Assembly (NCBI RefSeq): GCF_008635795.1
Contig: NZ_VWRQ01000008.1
Location: 186,001 to 250,000 of the forward strand
Length of the DNA: 64,000 nucleotides
Source: Paenibacillus tepidiphilus
Lineage (GTDB): Bacteria > Bacillota > Bacilli > Paenibacillales > Paenibacillaceae
Direction: 5' to 3'
Shown: positions 1-8,257 of the stretch, one piece after another
How the letters are laid out: every line of letters begins with the position of its first letter
How positions within the stretch are numbered: position 1 is the stretch's first letter
Position numbers and translations under genes: made by a program
Notes under the pieces: model-generated
Database searches by the model: none
What the model was told of the DNA's origin: nothing
Seen by the model: the letters and a program-made list of their open reading frames with translations, nothing else

Positions 1-81
1 CCGCTGTCTTCTACCGATGAGGATATCCAGTTTATTACCGATACACTCAAAGCTGTGCTGAACGGGCGCTGGGCAGAGTAA
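1..81 (+). CDS. C-terminal end of an upstream gene, possibly a class III PLP aminotransferase (partial)
   Basis: Only the last 26 codons and a TAA at 79-81 lie in the window. The visible tail (PLSSTDEDIQFI then TLKAVLNGRWAE) resembles the C-terminus of class III aminotransferases, where a proline-rich strand is followed by a short helix with an acidic turn. An aminotransferase for beta-alanine or a similar product would fit beside pyrimidine degradation genes, but this rests on 26 residues and on context. The last 35 bases overlap the 3' end of the convergent pucR gene. Confidence 0.5.
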   Translation, partial: PLSSTDEDIQFITDTLKAVLNGRWAE

Positions 82-1735
82 GCTTGTCGGGGTACAGCAG
101 CTGGTAGGCACGCAGGGCGACCTGTATGGAAATGCGGTTCTCCGGAAGCATGAAGTCTTCGCCCAGCAGCTCGGTAATTTTCTCAAGGCGGTAATACAGC
201 GATTGCCTGACGATGAACAGATTACGGGCGGCGATTTGCTTGGAGCCGTCGTGATCCAGGAAGACGCGCAGCGTCAGCAGCAGCTCGCTGCCTTTGGACT
301 TATCGTGGTCGATCAGCGGTCCGAGGTAGCTGCGGATAAAGTTCTCCAGTGTCTTGCCGTCGTTCAGGTTCAGCAGCAGCTGGAAGACGCCGAGCTCCTC
401 ATACAGCAGAACGGGCTTCTGATAACAAGAGTACAGCGACAATGCCTGCACCGCTTCCTGGTAACCGGCGTAGGCTTGCTTGAGCCCGCGGTGCGCTTTG
501 CTGACGCCGATGACGAGCTGCAGATCCTTCAGCTTCTCGTCGGAGCGGATATGCAGGAGGGCATCCAGTGCCTGCTGCAGACGCAGCTTGCCGGGAAGCC
601 TTGACTGGATATCGAGGGCGATAACGGTCAGGCGGTTATTCTTGAGGGTAATCAGGGGGCGCAGGGAGTACTTCTCGAAGATGGAGCGCAGGATGAGCGA
701 CAGATGGAAGGTGATCGATTCCCAGTCATTCTCCGGGCTGCTCCAGTGCACATCGCGGGGATTCTGAATCTCCACCAGGCATACCCTGTACGGCAGTTCG
801 TTGACGACGTTGTAATCCGGTCCGACCAGGCTTTTGACGCGGCTGTCCTCTTCGATGCGGCCGCTGATCAGTTCATCTACCCACAGATTCTCCGAGAACA
901 GCCTGCGCTCTTCCATATAACGGGTCCGCAGCAGCTCCTGGGCGATGGACAGAGAAGCGGAATCGAGCAGCAGGCAGTCAAATTCCTGCGGCTTGTGGTG
1001 AGTGACCATCAGAATATAAGCCCAGGTCTGATCCAGGGCGCCGACCGGCTTCAGGGCGACGGTCTTGTTCCGGAACTCGCGGAGGTAAGGTGCGGCATCC
1101 GGCTGGAGGTTCTCCGTCTCCTTGTCCAGCGATTCAAAGAATTGCAGCAGCGGAGCCTGCTCATCGGGCGGAAGCGCCGGAAAGAACAGCGGTTTGCCCT
1201 GCGGCTGGATGTAGACAATCTGTGTGCGGGTGCTTTTGCATAACAATTGCAGCACCTTGAGTGTCCCTTGGGAGGTCAGCGTCAGACGGTGGAATTCGCG
1301 GGAGATACTCTCCAGCTCCTGCAGCATGCGGTGGTGGCGGTTAATAATCAGGGAGTGCAGATCGAGTGTGATATCTACAAAGCGGACGGTACGGGTGAAG
1401 ACAATCAGCGGAAAATCATGGGCATTGGCCAGATCGGTCATCTCCTGCGGAATGCTGCTGAAGTAGGTTCCCAGCTCAATGCACAGGCATGCGGCATTCT
1501 TCTCGATTAAATTCTGCATAAAGGTCAGGGCCGATGGCAGATCCGTGCTCATGCCTATGCCGGTTGTGAGAATCATCTCTTCCCCGTGAATCAGGCCGTC
1601 GAAGCCGGCGCTCTCCAGTACATGTACCCAGCGGATGGCCCGGCTCAAGCCGGCGCGGCCGCCGATGGCCTCGGCTTCTGCGAACAGCGGCCGCTTGAGT
1701 GCGTCGCGGATCGTCAATACAAGCTCCCAATCCAT
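47..1735 (-). CDS. pucR: PucR-family transcriptional regulator
   Basis: About 562 residues. An N-terminal PucR-type sensory domain (roughly residues 5-125, with IRWVHVLESAGF and GEEMILTTGIG) is followed by a central CdaR/GGDEF-like region and a C-terminal helix-turn-helix (NLFIVRQSLYYRLEKI, near residue 520). Regulators of this class control purine or pyrimidine nitrogen scavenging in firmicutes. It is divergent from preT-preA-hydA, so it probably controls them; that role is inferred. The frame stays open upstream to 1807, but GAGGGGG sits six bases before the ATG at 1735 and would overlap or abut the earlier ATG at 1741, so 1735 is the chosen start. The 3' end overlaps the convergent upstream gene by 35 bp. 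A perfect 19-bp palindrome lies about 80 bp upstream. Confidence 0.85.
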   Translation of the reverse strand: MDWELVLTIRDALKRPLFAEAEAIGGRAGLSRAIRWVHVLESAGFDGLIHGEEMILTTGIGMSTDLPSALTFMQNLIEKNAACLCIELGTYFSSIPQEMTDLANAHDFPLIVFTRTVRFVDITLDLHSLIINRHHRMLQELESISREFHRLTLTSQGTLKVLQLLCKSTRTQIVYIQPQGKPLFFPALPPDEQAPLLQFFESLDKETENLQPDAAPYLREFRNKTVALKPVGALDQTWAYILMVTHHKPQEFDCLLLDSASLSIAQELLRTRYMEERRLFSENLWVDELISGRIEEDSRVKSLVGPDYNVVNELPYRVCLVEIQNPRDVHWSSPENDWESITFHLSLILRSIFEKYSLRPLITLKNNRLTVIALDIQSRLPGKLRLQQALDALLHIRSDEKLKDLQLVIGVSKAHRGLKQAYAGYQEAVQALSLYSCYQKPVLLYEELGVFQLLLNLNDGKTLENFIRSYLGPLIDHDKSKGSELLLTLRVFLDHDGSKQIAARNLFIVRQSLYYRLEKITELLGEDFMLPENRISIQVALRAYQLLYPDKLTLPSARSAQL

Positions 1736-1812
1736 AAGCATCCCCCTCGCTCTTTCTCGTGTGATCAGGCTGCGAAAGGTCCTCTCCCGCAGGTAAAAAA
1801 TACACATTTGAA

Positions 1813-1831
1813 ATTAGACATTATGTCTAAT
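1813..1831. promoter_or_regulatory. Perfect palindrome in the pucR-preT divergent region (candidate operator)
   Basis: ATTAGACAT, one central T, then ATGTCTAAT: nine-base arms with no mismatch. It lies 78 bp upstream of the pucR start codon and about 225 bp upstream of preT, so it could mediate autoregulation of pucR. The symmetry is seen; the binding protein is unknown. Confidence 0.5.
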
Positions 1832-1983
1832 GTATCGAAAAGCTGAAATGATATAGTTTGATTATAATGTAAGAATATATAACCTGATGGGATAGGGAGT
1901 GGCGCTGAACAGGAGGCATTAGGATCATTTTACTACATTGGCTCAGGAATGTAAGCAAGATATTAAGGCGATTTCTATAACTT

Positions 1984-2006
1984 ATGTAAATATATATTAC
2001 ATGTAA
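1984..2006. promoter_or_regulatory. AT-rich inverted repeat upstream of preT
   Basis: ATGTAA and TTACAT flank seven AT bases (1984-2002), and TTACATGTAA (1997-2006) is a perfect ten-base palindrome sharing one arm. It sits about 50 bp before the preT start. This suits a regulator site near the preT promoter. I could not place a convincing -35/-10 pair around it. Confidence 0.35.
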
Positions 2007-2055
2007 GTATCATTATACGATGGATGAACCTACTTGCCAGAAGGAGGGAACGTGA

Positions 2056-3447
2056 ATGGAGCACACTTCTCCGTTAACCGCATTTACGCCGGATATGTTC
2101 ATGCGCAATTTCGCCGAGGCCGAGCCGTGCCTTACCCGCAAAGGTGCAATCGAAGAATCCAACCGCTGTCTCTACTGCTATGATGCCCCCTGCATCAAGG
2201 CCTGTCCGACAGGCATTAACATCCCCTCTTTCATCAAGCGTATCGCCACCGATAATTTGAAGGGCGCCTCCCGCACCATCATGGAATCCAATCCTGTCGG
2301 CGCCAGCTGCGCCCGGGTCTGTCCGACAGAAGAGCTCTGTGAAGGGGCATGTGTGCTGAACGATGCCTCCGCACCGATTGAAATCGGCCTGCTGCAGCGT
2401 TATGCAACCGACTGGGCGATTCAGAGCGGAACGCAGCTGTTCCGCCCGGGTACTCCGAACGGCCGCAAGGTGGCCGTCATCGGCAGCGGTCCGGCCGGGC
2501 TGTCCGCAGCCAGGGAGCTGGCGCGCGAGGGCTTCCGCGTCGTTATTTATGAATCCAAGCCGCTGGCCGGGGGACTGGATACCCATGGCATCGTCTCGTT
2601 CCGGCTGCCGCAATCGGTCTCCCTCTGGGAAGTGGAGCAGGTCGAGAAGCTTGGCGTGGAGATCCGCACCGGTGTAAAGGTGGGCGTAGATGTAACGGCC
2701 GAGGAACTGAAGGCGGAATATGATGCCATCGTTCTTGCTGCGGGCATGGGCTATGTTCCGCCGCTCGGTATTGAAGGCGAACGGCTCTCGGGTGTTTACG
2801 ATGCGATCGAGCTGGTGGAAACCACGAAGACCGGCGTCCCGACCCTGGAGCTGATGGGCCGGCGGGTAGCCGTCATCGGGGCAGGCAATACCGCGATAGA
2901 TGCAGCTACCTGCTCGGTGCGGCTGGGAGCGGCGAATGTGAAGATGGTCTACCGCCGGACCCGCTCCGAGATGACCGCCTATGACTTCGAGTATGAATTC
3001 GCCAAGCAGGAGGGCGTAGAGTTCAACTGGCTGACGTTGCCGCAGCGGATTATCGGCGACGAGTCGGGCAATGTGACGGCGCTGGAGTGTGTGCAGATGA
3101 AGCTGACCGGTGAGACCGGCAAGGACGGCCGGCTGACGCCGGTGCCGGTGGAGGGCTCCGGATTCCTGCTGCCGGTCGATGCGGTGGTGATTGCCATCGG
3201 CCAGAAGCGGCGGACGGAACTGATTGAGCATCTGGGCCTTGAGCATGACAGAGGCATCGTCAGAATTGACCGTGCTACCGGACGGACTTCGGACCCGCAG
3301 ATTTACGCCGCGGGAGACATTGTGTTCGGAGCAGGCCAGGGTGAGGCGATGGTTGTATCCGCCGCCCAGCAAGGCAAGGATGCGGCCTACGCCATTGCCC
3401 GGCAATGGTCGGGCAGGCAGGACAGCGTGGTGGGCTCAGCCGTATAA
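2056..3447 (+). CDS. preT: Dihydropyrimidine dehydrogenase (NAD+) small subunit PreT
   Basis: 463 residues. This flavin/iron-sulfur subunit pairs with PreA to reduce uracil and thymine to the dihydro forms, using NADH. The N-terminus has the cysteine clusters of the glutamate-synthase small-chain family (CLYCYDAPCIKACPTG near residue 38, then CARVCPTEELCEGAC near 80). The FAD Rossmann motif VAVIGSGPAG starts near residue 139 and the pyridine-nucleotide motif VAVIGAGNTA near 274. The C-terminal AAGDIVFGAGQGEAMV closes the FAD site. AAGGAGG lies nine bases before the ATG. It is first in a same-strand run preT-preA-hydA-small ORF, with 66 bp before preA. Length and motifs are typical. Confidence 0.93.
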   Translation: MEHTSPLTAFTPDMFMRNFAEAEPCLTRKGAIEESNRCLYCYDAPCIKACPTGINIPSFIKRIATDNLKGASRTIMESNPVGASCARVCPTEELCEGACVLNDASAPIEIGLLQRYATDWAIQSGTQLFRPGTPNGRKVAVIGSGPAGLSAARELAREGFRVVIYESKPLAGGLDTHGIVSFRLPQSVSLWEVEQVEKLGVEIRTGVKVGVDVTAEELKAEYDAIVLAAGMGYVPPLGIEGERLSGVYDAIELVETTKTGVPTLELMGRRVAVIGAGNTAIDAATCSVRLGAANVKMVYRRTRSEMTAYDFEYEFAKQEGVEFNWLTLPQRIIGDESGNVTALECVQMKLTGETGKDGRLTPVPVEGSGFLLPVDAVVIAIGQKRRTELIEHLGLEHDRGIVRIDRATGRTSDPQIYAAGDIVFGAGQGEAMVVSAAQQGKDAAYAIARQWSGRQDSVVGSAV

Positions 3448-3513
3448 AAGACGGCGCAGGATAGGGTCCGGACGTTCCGGCGGCCGGGCCTATATGACAG
3501 GGAGGGAACAACA

Positions 3514-4803
3514 ATGGCAGATTTGCGCATCGATCTCGCAGGTATTAAGTCGCCTAATCCGTTCTGGCTGGCCTCCGCGCCGCCGACCAACACCGGCTAC
3601 CAGGTGCAGCGGGCCTTCGAGGCCGGCTGGGGAGGTGCGGTGTGGAAGACGCTGGGGGATCCGATCATCAATACGTCCTCGCGGTTTGCGGCTGTGCATT
3701 TCAATGGCCAGCGCGTAGCGGGCTTCAACAATATTGAGCTGATTACGGACCGTCCGCTTGAGGTGAATCTCAAAGAAATTTATGAGACCAAGAAGCGGTT
3801 CCCGAACCATGCTGTGGTGGCCTCTCTGATGGTGGAGCCGAAACGGGAGAAGTGGCATGAGATTGTTAAGCGGGTAGAGGATGTCGGTGTAGACGGCCTG
3901 GAGCTGAACTTCGGCTGTCCGCACGGGATGGCTGAGCGCGGCATGGGTGCGGCCTCCGGACAGCAGCCCGATCTGGTCGAGGCGCAGACCTACTGGGTTA
4001 AGGAGGCGGCGGCCACGCCGGTTATTGTGAAGCTTACGCCTAACATTACCGACATTACTGTAGTGGCCCGCCATGCGGTCAAGGGCGGCGCCGATGCGGT
4101 CAGCATGATCAATACGATCAACAGTCTGGCCGGCGTGGATATCCACACCTGGAATACGATTCCCCATGTCGGCGGCCAGGGGGCGCACGGCGGCTATTGC
4201 GGGCCTGCGGTCAAGCCGATAGCCCTGAGCATGGTTGCGGAATGTGCCCGCGACCGCGCTGTAAGTGTGCCGATCTCCGGCATCGGCGGCATTTCCACCT
4301 GGCAGGATGTGGTGGAGTTCATGCTGATGGGAGCGACCGGAATTCAGGTCTGCACGGCGGTCATGCATCACGGCTTCCGGATTGTCGAAGAGATGATCGA
4401 CGGCCTGAACAACTACCTGGATGATAAGGGGCTGGCTTCTGTCACCGAGCTGATCGGCCAATCCGTTCCGAAATACTCCAACTGGGGGGATCTTGACCTT
4501 AACTACAAGGTGGTAGCCCGGATTAATCAGGACAACTGCATTAACTGCAATAAATGCCATATCGCCTGTGAGGATGCCTCGCATCAATGTATAGATATGC
4601 TGACGGATGCCCAGGGCAAGGCGGTGCTTCAGGTGCGTGAAGAGGACTGCGTAGGCTGCAACTTATGCTCGATTGTCTGCCCGGCCGACGGAGCCATTGA
4701 TATGATCGCCCTGAACAACGGGGCCGCACCGATGACCTGGAACCAGCGGCAGCAGCTTATCGGCAATCTGAACGGCACTTATTCCGAGGCGGAGGTGGTC
4801 TAA
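3514..4803 (+). CDS. preA: Dihydropyrimidine dehydrogenase (NAD+) catalytic subunit PreA
   Basis: 429 residues. An FMN TIM barrel of the dihydroorotate dehydrogenase type (residues about 1-310) is followed by two [4Fe-4S] ferredoxin motifs (NCINCNKCHIAC, first Cys at 342; DCVGCNLCSIVCP, first Cys at 379). The catalytic cysteine is C135 in NFGCPHGM. PreA reduces the pyrimidine ring with electrons passed by PreT. GGGAGG precedes the ATG by about eight bases. hydA starts two bases after the stop, so the genes are almost certainly cotranscribed and translationally coupled. Nothing is truncated. Confidence 0.94.
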   Translation: MADLRIDLAGIKSPNPFWLASAPPTNTGYQVQRAFEAGWGGAVWKTLGDPIINTSSRFAAVHFNGQRVAGFNNIELITDRPLEVNLKEIYETKKRFPNHAVVASLMVEPKREKWHEIVKRVEDVGVDGLELNFGCPHGMAERGMGAASGQQPDLVEAQTYWVKEAAATPVIVKLTPNITDITVVARHAVKGGADAVSMINTINSLAGVDIHTWNTIPHVGGQGAHGGYCGPAVKPIALSMVAECARDRAVSVPISGIGGISTWQDVVEFMLMGATGIQVCTAVMHHGFRIVEEMIDGLNNYLDDKGLASVTELIGQSVPKYSNWGDLDLNYKVVARINQDNCINCNKCHIACEDASHQCIDMLTDAQGKAVLQVREEDCVGCNLCSIVCPADGAIDMIALNNGAAPMTWNQRQQLIGNLNGTYSEAEVV

Positions 4804-4805
4804 CA

Positions 4806-6233
4806 ATGAAGAGAATCATCAAGAACGGCACGATTGTTACGGCGGCGGATACCTACAACGGGGACATCCTGATTGAGGACGGAGTGATTACGGGCATCGG
4901 GCTGGGACTTCAGGTGCCCGGAGCGGAAGTGATCGACGTTACCGGGTATTACGTCTTTCCGGGCGGAATTGATCCGCATACCCATCTGGATATGCCCTTC
5001 GGAGGCACGGTGACGGCCGATGACTTCGAGACCGGGACGATTGCCGCTGCTTACGGCGGAACGACCACAGTTATCGACTTCTGCCTGACAACCAAGGGCG
5101 AACCGCTGCAGCAGGCCGTCGATGTCTGGCACGCCAAATCGCAGGATAAAGCGGTGATTGATTACAGCTTTCATCTGATGGTCTCAGACCTGAACGACAA
5201 GGTGCTGGAGGAGCTGCCGCAGGTGATCGAGAACGAAGGCATTACCTCGCTGAAGGTATTCATGGCTTACAAGAATACGTTCCAGGCTGACGACGGGACG
5301 CTGTACAAGACGCTGCAGGCGGCCAAGCGCGAAGGCGCGCTGGTGATGGTGCATGCCGAGAACGGGGATGTCATTGACTATCTGGTGGAGCAGGCGCTGG
5401 CGGCCGGAAATACCGACCCGATCTATCATGCCCTGACCCGTCCGCCGGAGCTGGAGGGCGAAGCGACCGGACGTGCGGCCTATTTGACGGGACTGGCCGA
5501 TTCCCAGCTCTATGTGGTACATGTAACCTGCGCTGAAGCAGCCTGGAAGATCGGCGAAGCCCGCAAGAAGGGCCTGCGGGTATACGGCGAGACCTGCCCG
5601 CAGTATCTGGTGCTGGATGTGGAGTCGCTGGAGAAGCCTGATTTTGAAGGGGCCAAATACGTATGGTCGCCGCCGCTGCGGGAGGCATGGAACCAGGATG
5701 TGCTGTGGGACTCGCTCTGGAACGGTACGCTGCAGACCATAGGCTCAGACCAGTGCTCCTTTAACTTCAAAGGGCAGAAGGAACTTGGACGCGGCGACTT
5801 CTCCAAGATTCCGAACGGCGGACCAACCATAGAGGACCGTTTCAGCGTGCTTTACTCCGAAGGGGTGGCGAAGGGACGTATCTCGCTGAACAAATTCGTG
5901 GACGTTATCGCCACCTCCAGCGCCAAGCTGTTCGGCTTGTTTCCGCAGAAGGGCACCATTGCCCTGGGCAGTGACGCCGATCTGGTGATCTTCGACCCCC
6001 GGGCAACGCGGGTGCTATCCGCCGAGACTCATCATATGAATGTGGATTATAACGCTTTTGAAGGGATGGAGGTGCAGGGAGAGCCGGTGTCCGTGCTGAG
6101 CCGCGGCGAATTTGTCATCCGCGACAAGCAGTTCGTGGGCGCTGCCGGTGCGGGGCAGTATCTGCACCGCAAACGGTTTGAGGCGGAGATGCCGATTCCT
6201 GCCCAGCCCCGGGTCAGTGGAGGGGTGAGTTAA
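4806..6233 (+). CDS. hydA: Dihydropyrimidinase
   Basis: 475 residues. This cyclic amidohydrolase opens dihydrouracil or dihydrothymine to the N-carbamoyl beta-amino acid, the second step of reductive pyrimidine degradation. Metal ligands H58 and H60 (DPHTHLDMP) and the carboxylated lysine K150 (TSLKVFMAYKN) fall at the positions known for the D-hydantoinase family. Further ligand regions are HAENGD, HVTCAEA and IGSDQCSF. The third enzyme, beta-ureidopropionase, is not in the window, so it lies elsewhere or upstream. The start is two bases after the preA stop, with GGAGG inside the preA tail. The next small gene begins one base after the stop codon. Confidence 0.94.
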   Translation: MKRIIKNGTIVTAADTYNGDILIEDGVITGIGLGLQVPGAEVIDVTGYYVFPGGIDPHTHLDMPFGGTVTADDFETGTIAAAYGGTTTVIDFCLTTKGEPLQQAVDVWHAKSQDKAVIDYSFHLMVSDLNDKVLEELPQVIENEGITSLKVFMAYKNTFQADDGTLYKTLQAAKREGALVMVHAENGDVIDYLVEQALAAGNTDPIYHALTRPPELEGEATGRAAYLTGLADSQLYVVHVTCAEAAWKIGEARKKGLRVYGETCPQYLVLDVESLEKPDFEGAKYVWSPPLREAWNQDVLWDSLWNGTLQTIGSDQCSFNFKGQKELGRGDFSKIPNGGPTIEDRFSVLYSEGVAKGRISLNKFVDVIATSSAKLFGLFPQKGTIALGSDADLVIFDPRATRVLSAETHHMNVDYNAFEGMEVQGEPVSVLSRGEFVIRDKQFVGAAGAGQYLHRKRFEAEMPIPAQPRVSGGVS

Positions 6234-6234
6234 C

Positions 6235-6477
6235 ATGTCAGCATATACCGAATTTGACCAGGAACGGCAGGAAATTGACGAATTGCTTGAACAGGGCTAC
6301 AGAATCGCCAATATTGAAGAGGATCTGGACGGGGCGCGCGTGAAGTTTATCCGCAGCGGTCCGGTGGCCGGTGAGCAGGTGCTTCAGCTCCTGACCGCCG
6401 ATGCGCGCAAGCACGTGACTACTGTATTGCTAGGTGTTAACCGGATGCCGGCACAGGCGGTAGAATCATCTATGTGA
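6235..6477 (+). CDS. Unknown 80-residue acidic protein at the end of the pyrimidine operon
   Basis: 80 residues, with an acidic N-terminal helix (EFDQERQEIDELLEQG), a probable strand pair (YRIANIEEDL, ARVKFIRSG) and no membrane segment or signal peptide. I do not recognise the family. The ATG lies one base after the hydA stop and the coding region ends 8 bp before a strong terminator, so it is the last gene of the preT-preA-hydA transcript. Tight coupling suggests a role with the pathway enzymes, for example as an accessory or regulatory subunit; this is inference from position only. Confidence 0.75.
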   Translation: MSAYTEFDQERQEIDELLEQGYRIANIEEDLDGARVKFIRSGPVAGEQVLQLLTADARKHVTTVLLGVNRMPAQAVESSM

Positions 6478-6485
6478 GAATGAAG

Positions 6486-6519
6486 CAGGCTGTGGCCCGA
6501 AGGGCTACGGCCTGTTTTT
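6486..6519 (+). terminator. Intrinsic terminator of the preT-preA-hydA operon
   Basis: CAGGCTGTGGCCC pairs with GGGCTACGGCCTG (two G-U pairs) around a short loop and is followed by five T. It begins 8 bp after the last gene of the run. Confidence 0.85.
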
Positions 6520-6549
6520 GGGAAAAAGTAAAAAAAGCAAAACATCTGA

Positions 6550-6602
6550 TTGACAGCCATAAACGTCTAGTCTATATTATTCCTATGAATTTAATCGGAA
6601 TA
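6550..6602 (+). promoter_or_regulatory. Promoter of the metNIQ leader with an overlapping dyad
   Basis: TTGACA (6550-6555) and TATATT (6573-6578) are 17 bp apart, a near-consensus sigma-A promoter. TATTCC (6578-6583) and GGAATA (6597-6602) form an inverted repeat that begins at the last base of the -10 box and runs past the likely start of transcription. A repressor bound there could block initiation. The regulator cannot be named from sequence. Confidence 0.7.
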
Positions 6603-6620
6603 TAACCATCGCTTGATTGA

Positions 6621-6677
6621 CCAGTTTACTGGAGATCAGACCGGGCCGCCTATGCGCGCCTGGTTTGATCTTTTTTT
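6621..6677 (+). promoter_or_regulatory. Leader hairpin and intrinsic terminator (attenuator) ahead of metN
   Basis: CCAGT-TT-ACTGG (6621-6632) is directly followed by a terminator whose 14-nt arms are 6633-6646 and 6658-6671 (two G-U pairs), with seven T at 6671-6677. The terminator lies between the promoter and metN, and metN starts 50 bp later, so the operon needs read-through. I see no S-box, T-box or other riboswitch core I know. This is a candidate attenuator whose signal is unknown. The palindromic hairpin could instead be a DNA operator. Confidence 0.65.
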
Positions 6678-6727
6678 GTTCCTGAGCGGCGCTGGGCTTC
6701 CGGAGAACGAAAGGAGATGCAACGGCG

Positions 6728-7525
6728 ATGATTACGGTGAAGCATTTGTACAAAAGCTACGCCACCCGGGACGGTGAGGTTGCCGCGCTGCAGGATATCA
6801 ACCTGGAGATCGCCCAAGGGGAGATCTTCGGTATTATCGGAGCCAGCGGCGCGGGGAAGTCTACGCTGATCCGCTGTCTCAACCGGCTGGAGCAGCCCGA
6901 TTCGGGCGAAATCTGTGTGGGAGGCGCACCGTTCGCGGAGCTGCAGGGCAAGGCGTTGCGGCTCGCCAGACGCAGGGTGGGCATGATTTTTCAGCAATTT
7001 AATCTGCTGGATGCCAAGACGGTCTATGGTAATGTGGCGTTCCCGCTGCAGGTGGCCGGGTACACGAGACCGCAGATCCGCGAACGGGTGGAGGAGATCC
7101 TGGAGCTGGTCGGTCTGGCCGATAAGGCGATGATGTACCCCTCACAGCTCAGCGGCGGACAGAAACAAAGGGTAGGTATCGCCAGGGCGCTGGCCGCCCG
7201 TCCGGATGTGCTGCTCTCCGATGAAGCAACTTCGGCGCTGGACCCGCAGACGACCTATTCCATCCTGGAGCTGCTGCAGGACATTAACCGCAAGCTGGGC
7301 CTGACTATTGTCCTGATTACCCATGAGATGGATGTGCTGCGTCATATATGCACTAACGCGGCGGTGATTGAAGGCGGGCGAATCGTCGAGCAAGGACCCG
7401 TAGACAGCCTGTTCTACCGCCCGCAGAGCGAGACGGCAAAGCAGTTTGTGGGCATATTCAATTATTACAAAGGCACAGCTGAGAATAGCGTAAGCGAAGC
7501 GGGGAAGGCGGCTGTGATGCAATGA
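6728..7525 (+). CDS. metN: Methionine-type ABC importer ATPase MetN, lacking the C-terminal sensor domain
   Basis: 265 residues. Walker A GASGAGKST (K44), signature LSGGQKQRVGIARAL and Walker B VLLSDEATSALDP are intact, with the family mark QQFNLLDAKTVYGN. It drives import by MetI and MetQ. Typical MetN proteins have about 340 residues and end in a NIL/ACT-like domain that binds methionine and inhibits transport. Here the protein stops after the ATPase core (about residue 245), so that feedback domain is absent. AAAGGAGA precedes the ATG by about nine bases. The gene overlaps metI by four bases (ATGA). The substrate is inferred from family; another amino acid is possible. Confidence 0.87.
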   Translation: MITVKHLYKSYATRDGEVAALQDINLEIAQGEIFGIIGASGAGKSTLIRCLNRLEQPDSGEICVGGAPFAELQGKALRLARRRVGMIFQQFNLLDAKTVYGNVAFPLQVAGYTRPQIRERVEEILELVGLADKAMMYPSQLSGGQKQRVGIARALAARPDVLLSDEATSALDPQTTYSILELLQDINRKLGLTIVLITHEMDVLRHICTNAAVIEGGRIVEQGPVDSLFYRPQSETAKQFVGIFNYYKGTAENSVSEAGKAAVMQ

Positions 7526-8190
7526 AGGAAGATGTGGCTCCACTGCTCTGGGAAGGGCTGCAGCAGACCTTGTATATGGTGGCCTGGTCGTCGCTGTTTG
7601 CCTTGCTGCTGGGGGCGGTTCTCGGGGTGACGCTGGTGGTTACGGAGAGCGGGGGCGTGCTGCCTGCACCGTTAATCCATAAGCTTATCAGTACGGCCAT
7701 CAACGGGGTCCGCTCCATTCCCTTTATCATCCTGATTGTGCTGCTGCTTCCGCTGGCGCGCCTGGTAGTCGGTACCTCGCTGGGACCGACTGCCGCCATA
7801 GTCTCGCTATCCATCGGAGCGGCTCCCTTTCTGGGCAGGATCATTGAGAACTCGCTCAAGGAGGTGGAGCCGGGGAAGATTGAAGCTGCCAAGTCCGTCG
7901 GCGCACATCCTTTAACCATTATTGGCCATGTTATCATTCCCGAAGCATTGCCTGCCCTGGTGCGCGGGGTAACCATTGCCATCATCTCCATTACGGAGTT
8001 CACGGCAGTGGCCGGCGCGATCGGCGCAGGAGGGCTCGGCAGTCTGGCGATTCGCTTCGGGTATCAACGGTTCCGGACCGATATTTTGCTGGGAACGGTG
8101 CTGCTTATTATATTGATTGTGCAATTACTACAGTGGAGCGGCGATTCCATTGCCAGGCGTATCGACAGGAAGCGCTACAAGAGCGGTTGA
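7522..8190 (+). CDS. metI: Methionine-type ABC importer permease MetI
   Basis: 222 residues, the usual MetI length. About five membrane helices are visible, and the permease EAA loop sits near residue 130 (AAKSVGAHPLTIIGHVIIPEALPAL). It forms the membrane channel for the MetN ATPase. The ATG overlaps the metN stop in ATGA, a sign of translational coupling. metQ follows after 139 bp, a gap that holds an inverted repeat and could allow separate control of the binding protein. Confidence 0.92.
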   Translation: MKEDVAPLLWEGLQQTLYMVAWSSLFALLLGAVLGVTLVVTESGGVLPAPLIHKLISTAINGVRSIPFIILIVLLLPLARLVVGTSLGPTAAIVSLSIGAAPFLGRIIENSLKEVEPGKIEAAKSVGAHPLTIIGHVIIPEALPALVRGVTIAIISITEFTAVAGAIGAGGLGSLAIRFGYQRFRTDILLGTVLLIILIVQLLQWSGDSIARRIDRKRYKSG

Positions 8191-8257
8191 GAAGTAAAAT
8201 GCTTGTTTATATGCGTTCAATTTGCGGAGGTTTCGGCAGAAATACTGGAGGATAATT

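Noticed and set aside
1476..1805. Second minus-strand frame at the pucR start
   Set aside because: It is a shadow of the PucR N-terminal domain; the frame with PucR motifs has a spaced ribosome site.
1832..2055. Sigma-54 promoter for preT
   Set aside because: No TGGC-N7-TTGC type element was found in the divergent region.
6550..6727. SAM riboswitch or T-box before metN
   Set aside because: Neither the S-box core nor the T-box AGGGTGG element is present; the leader is also shorter than an S-box.
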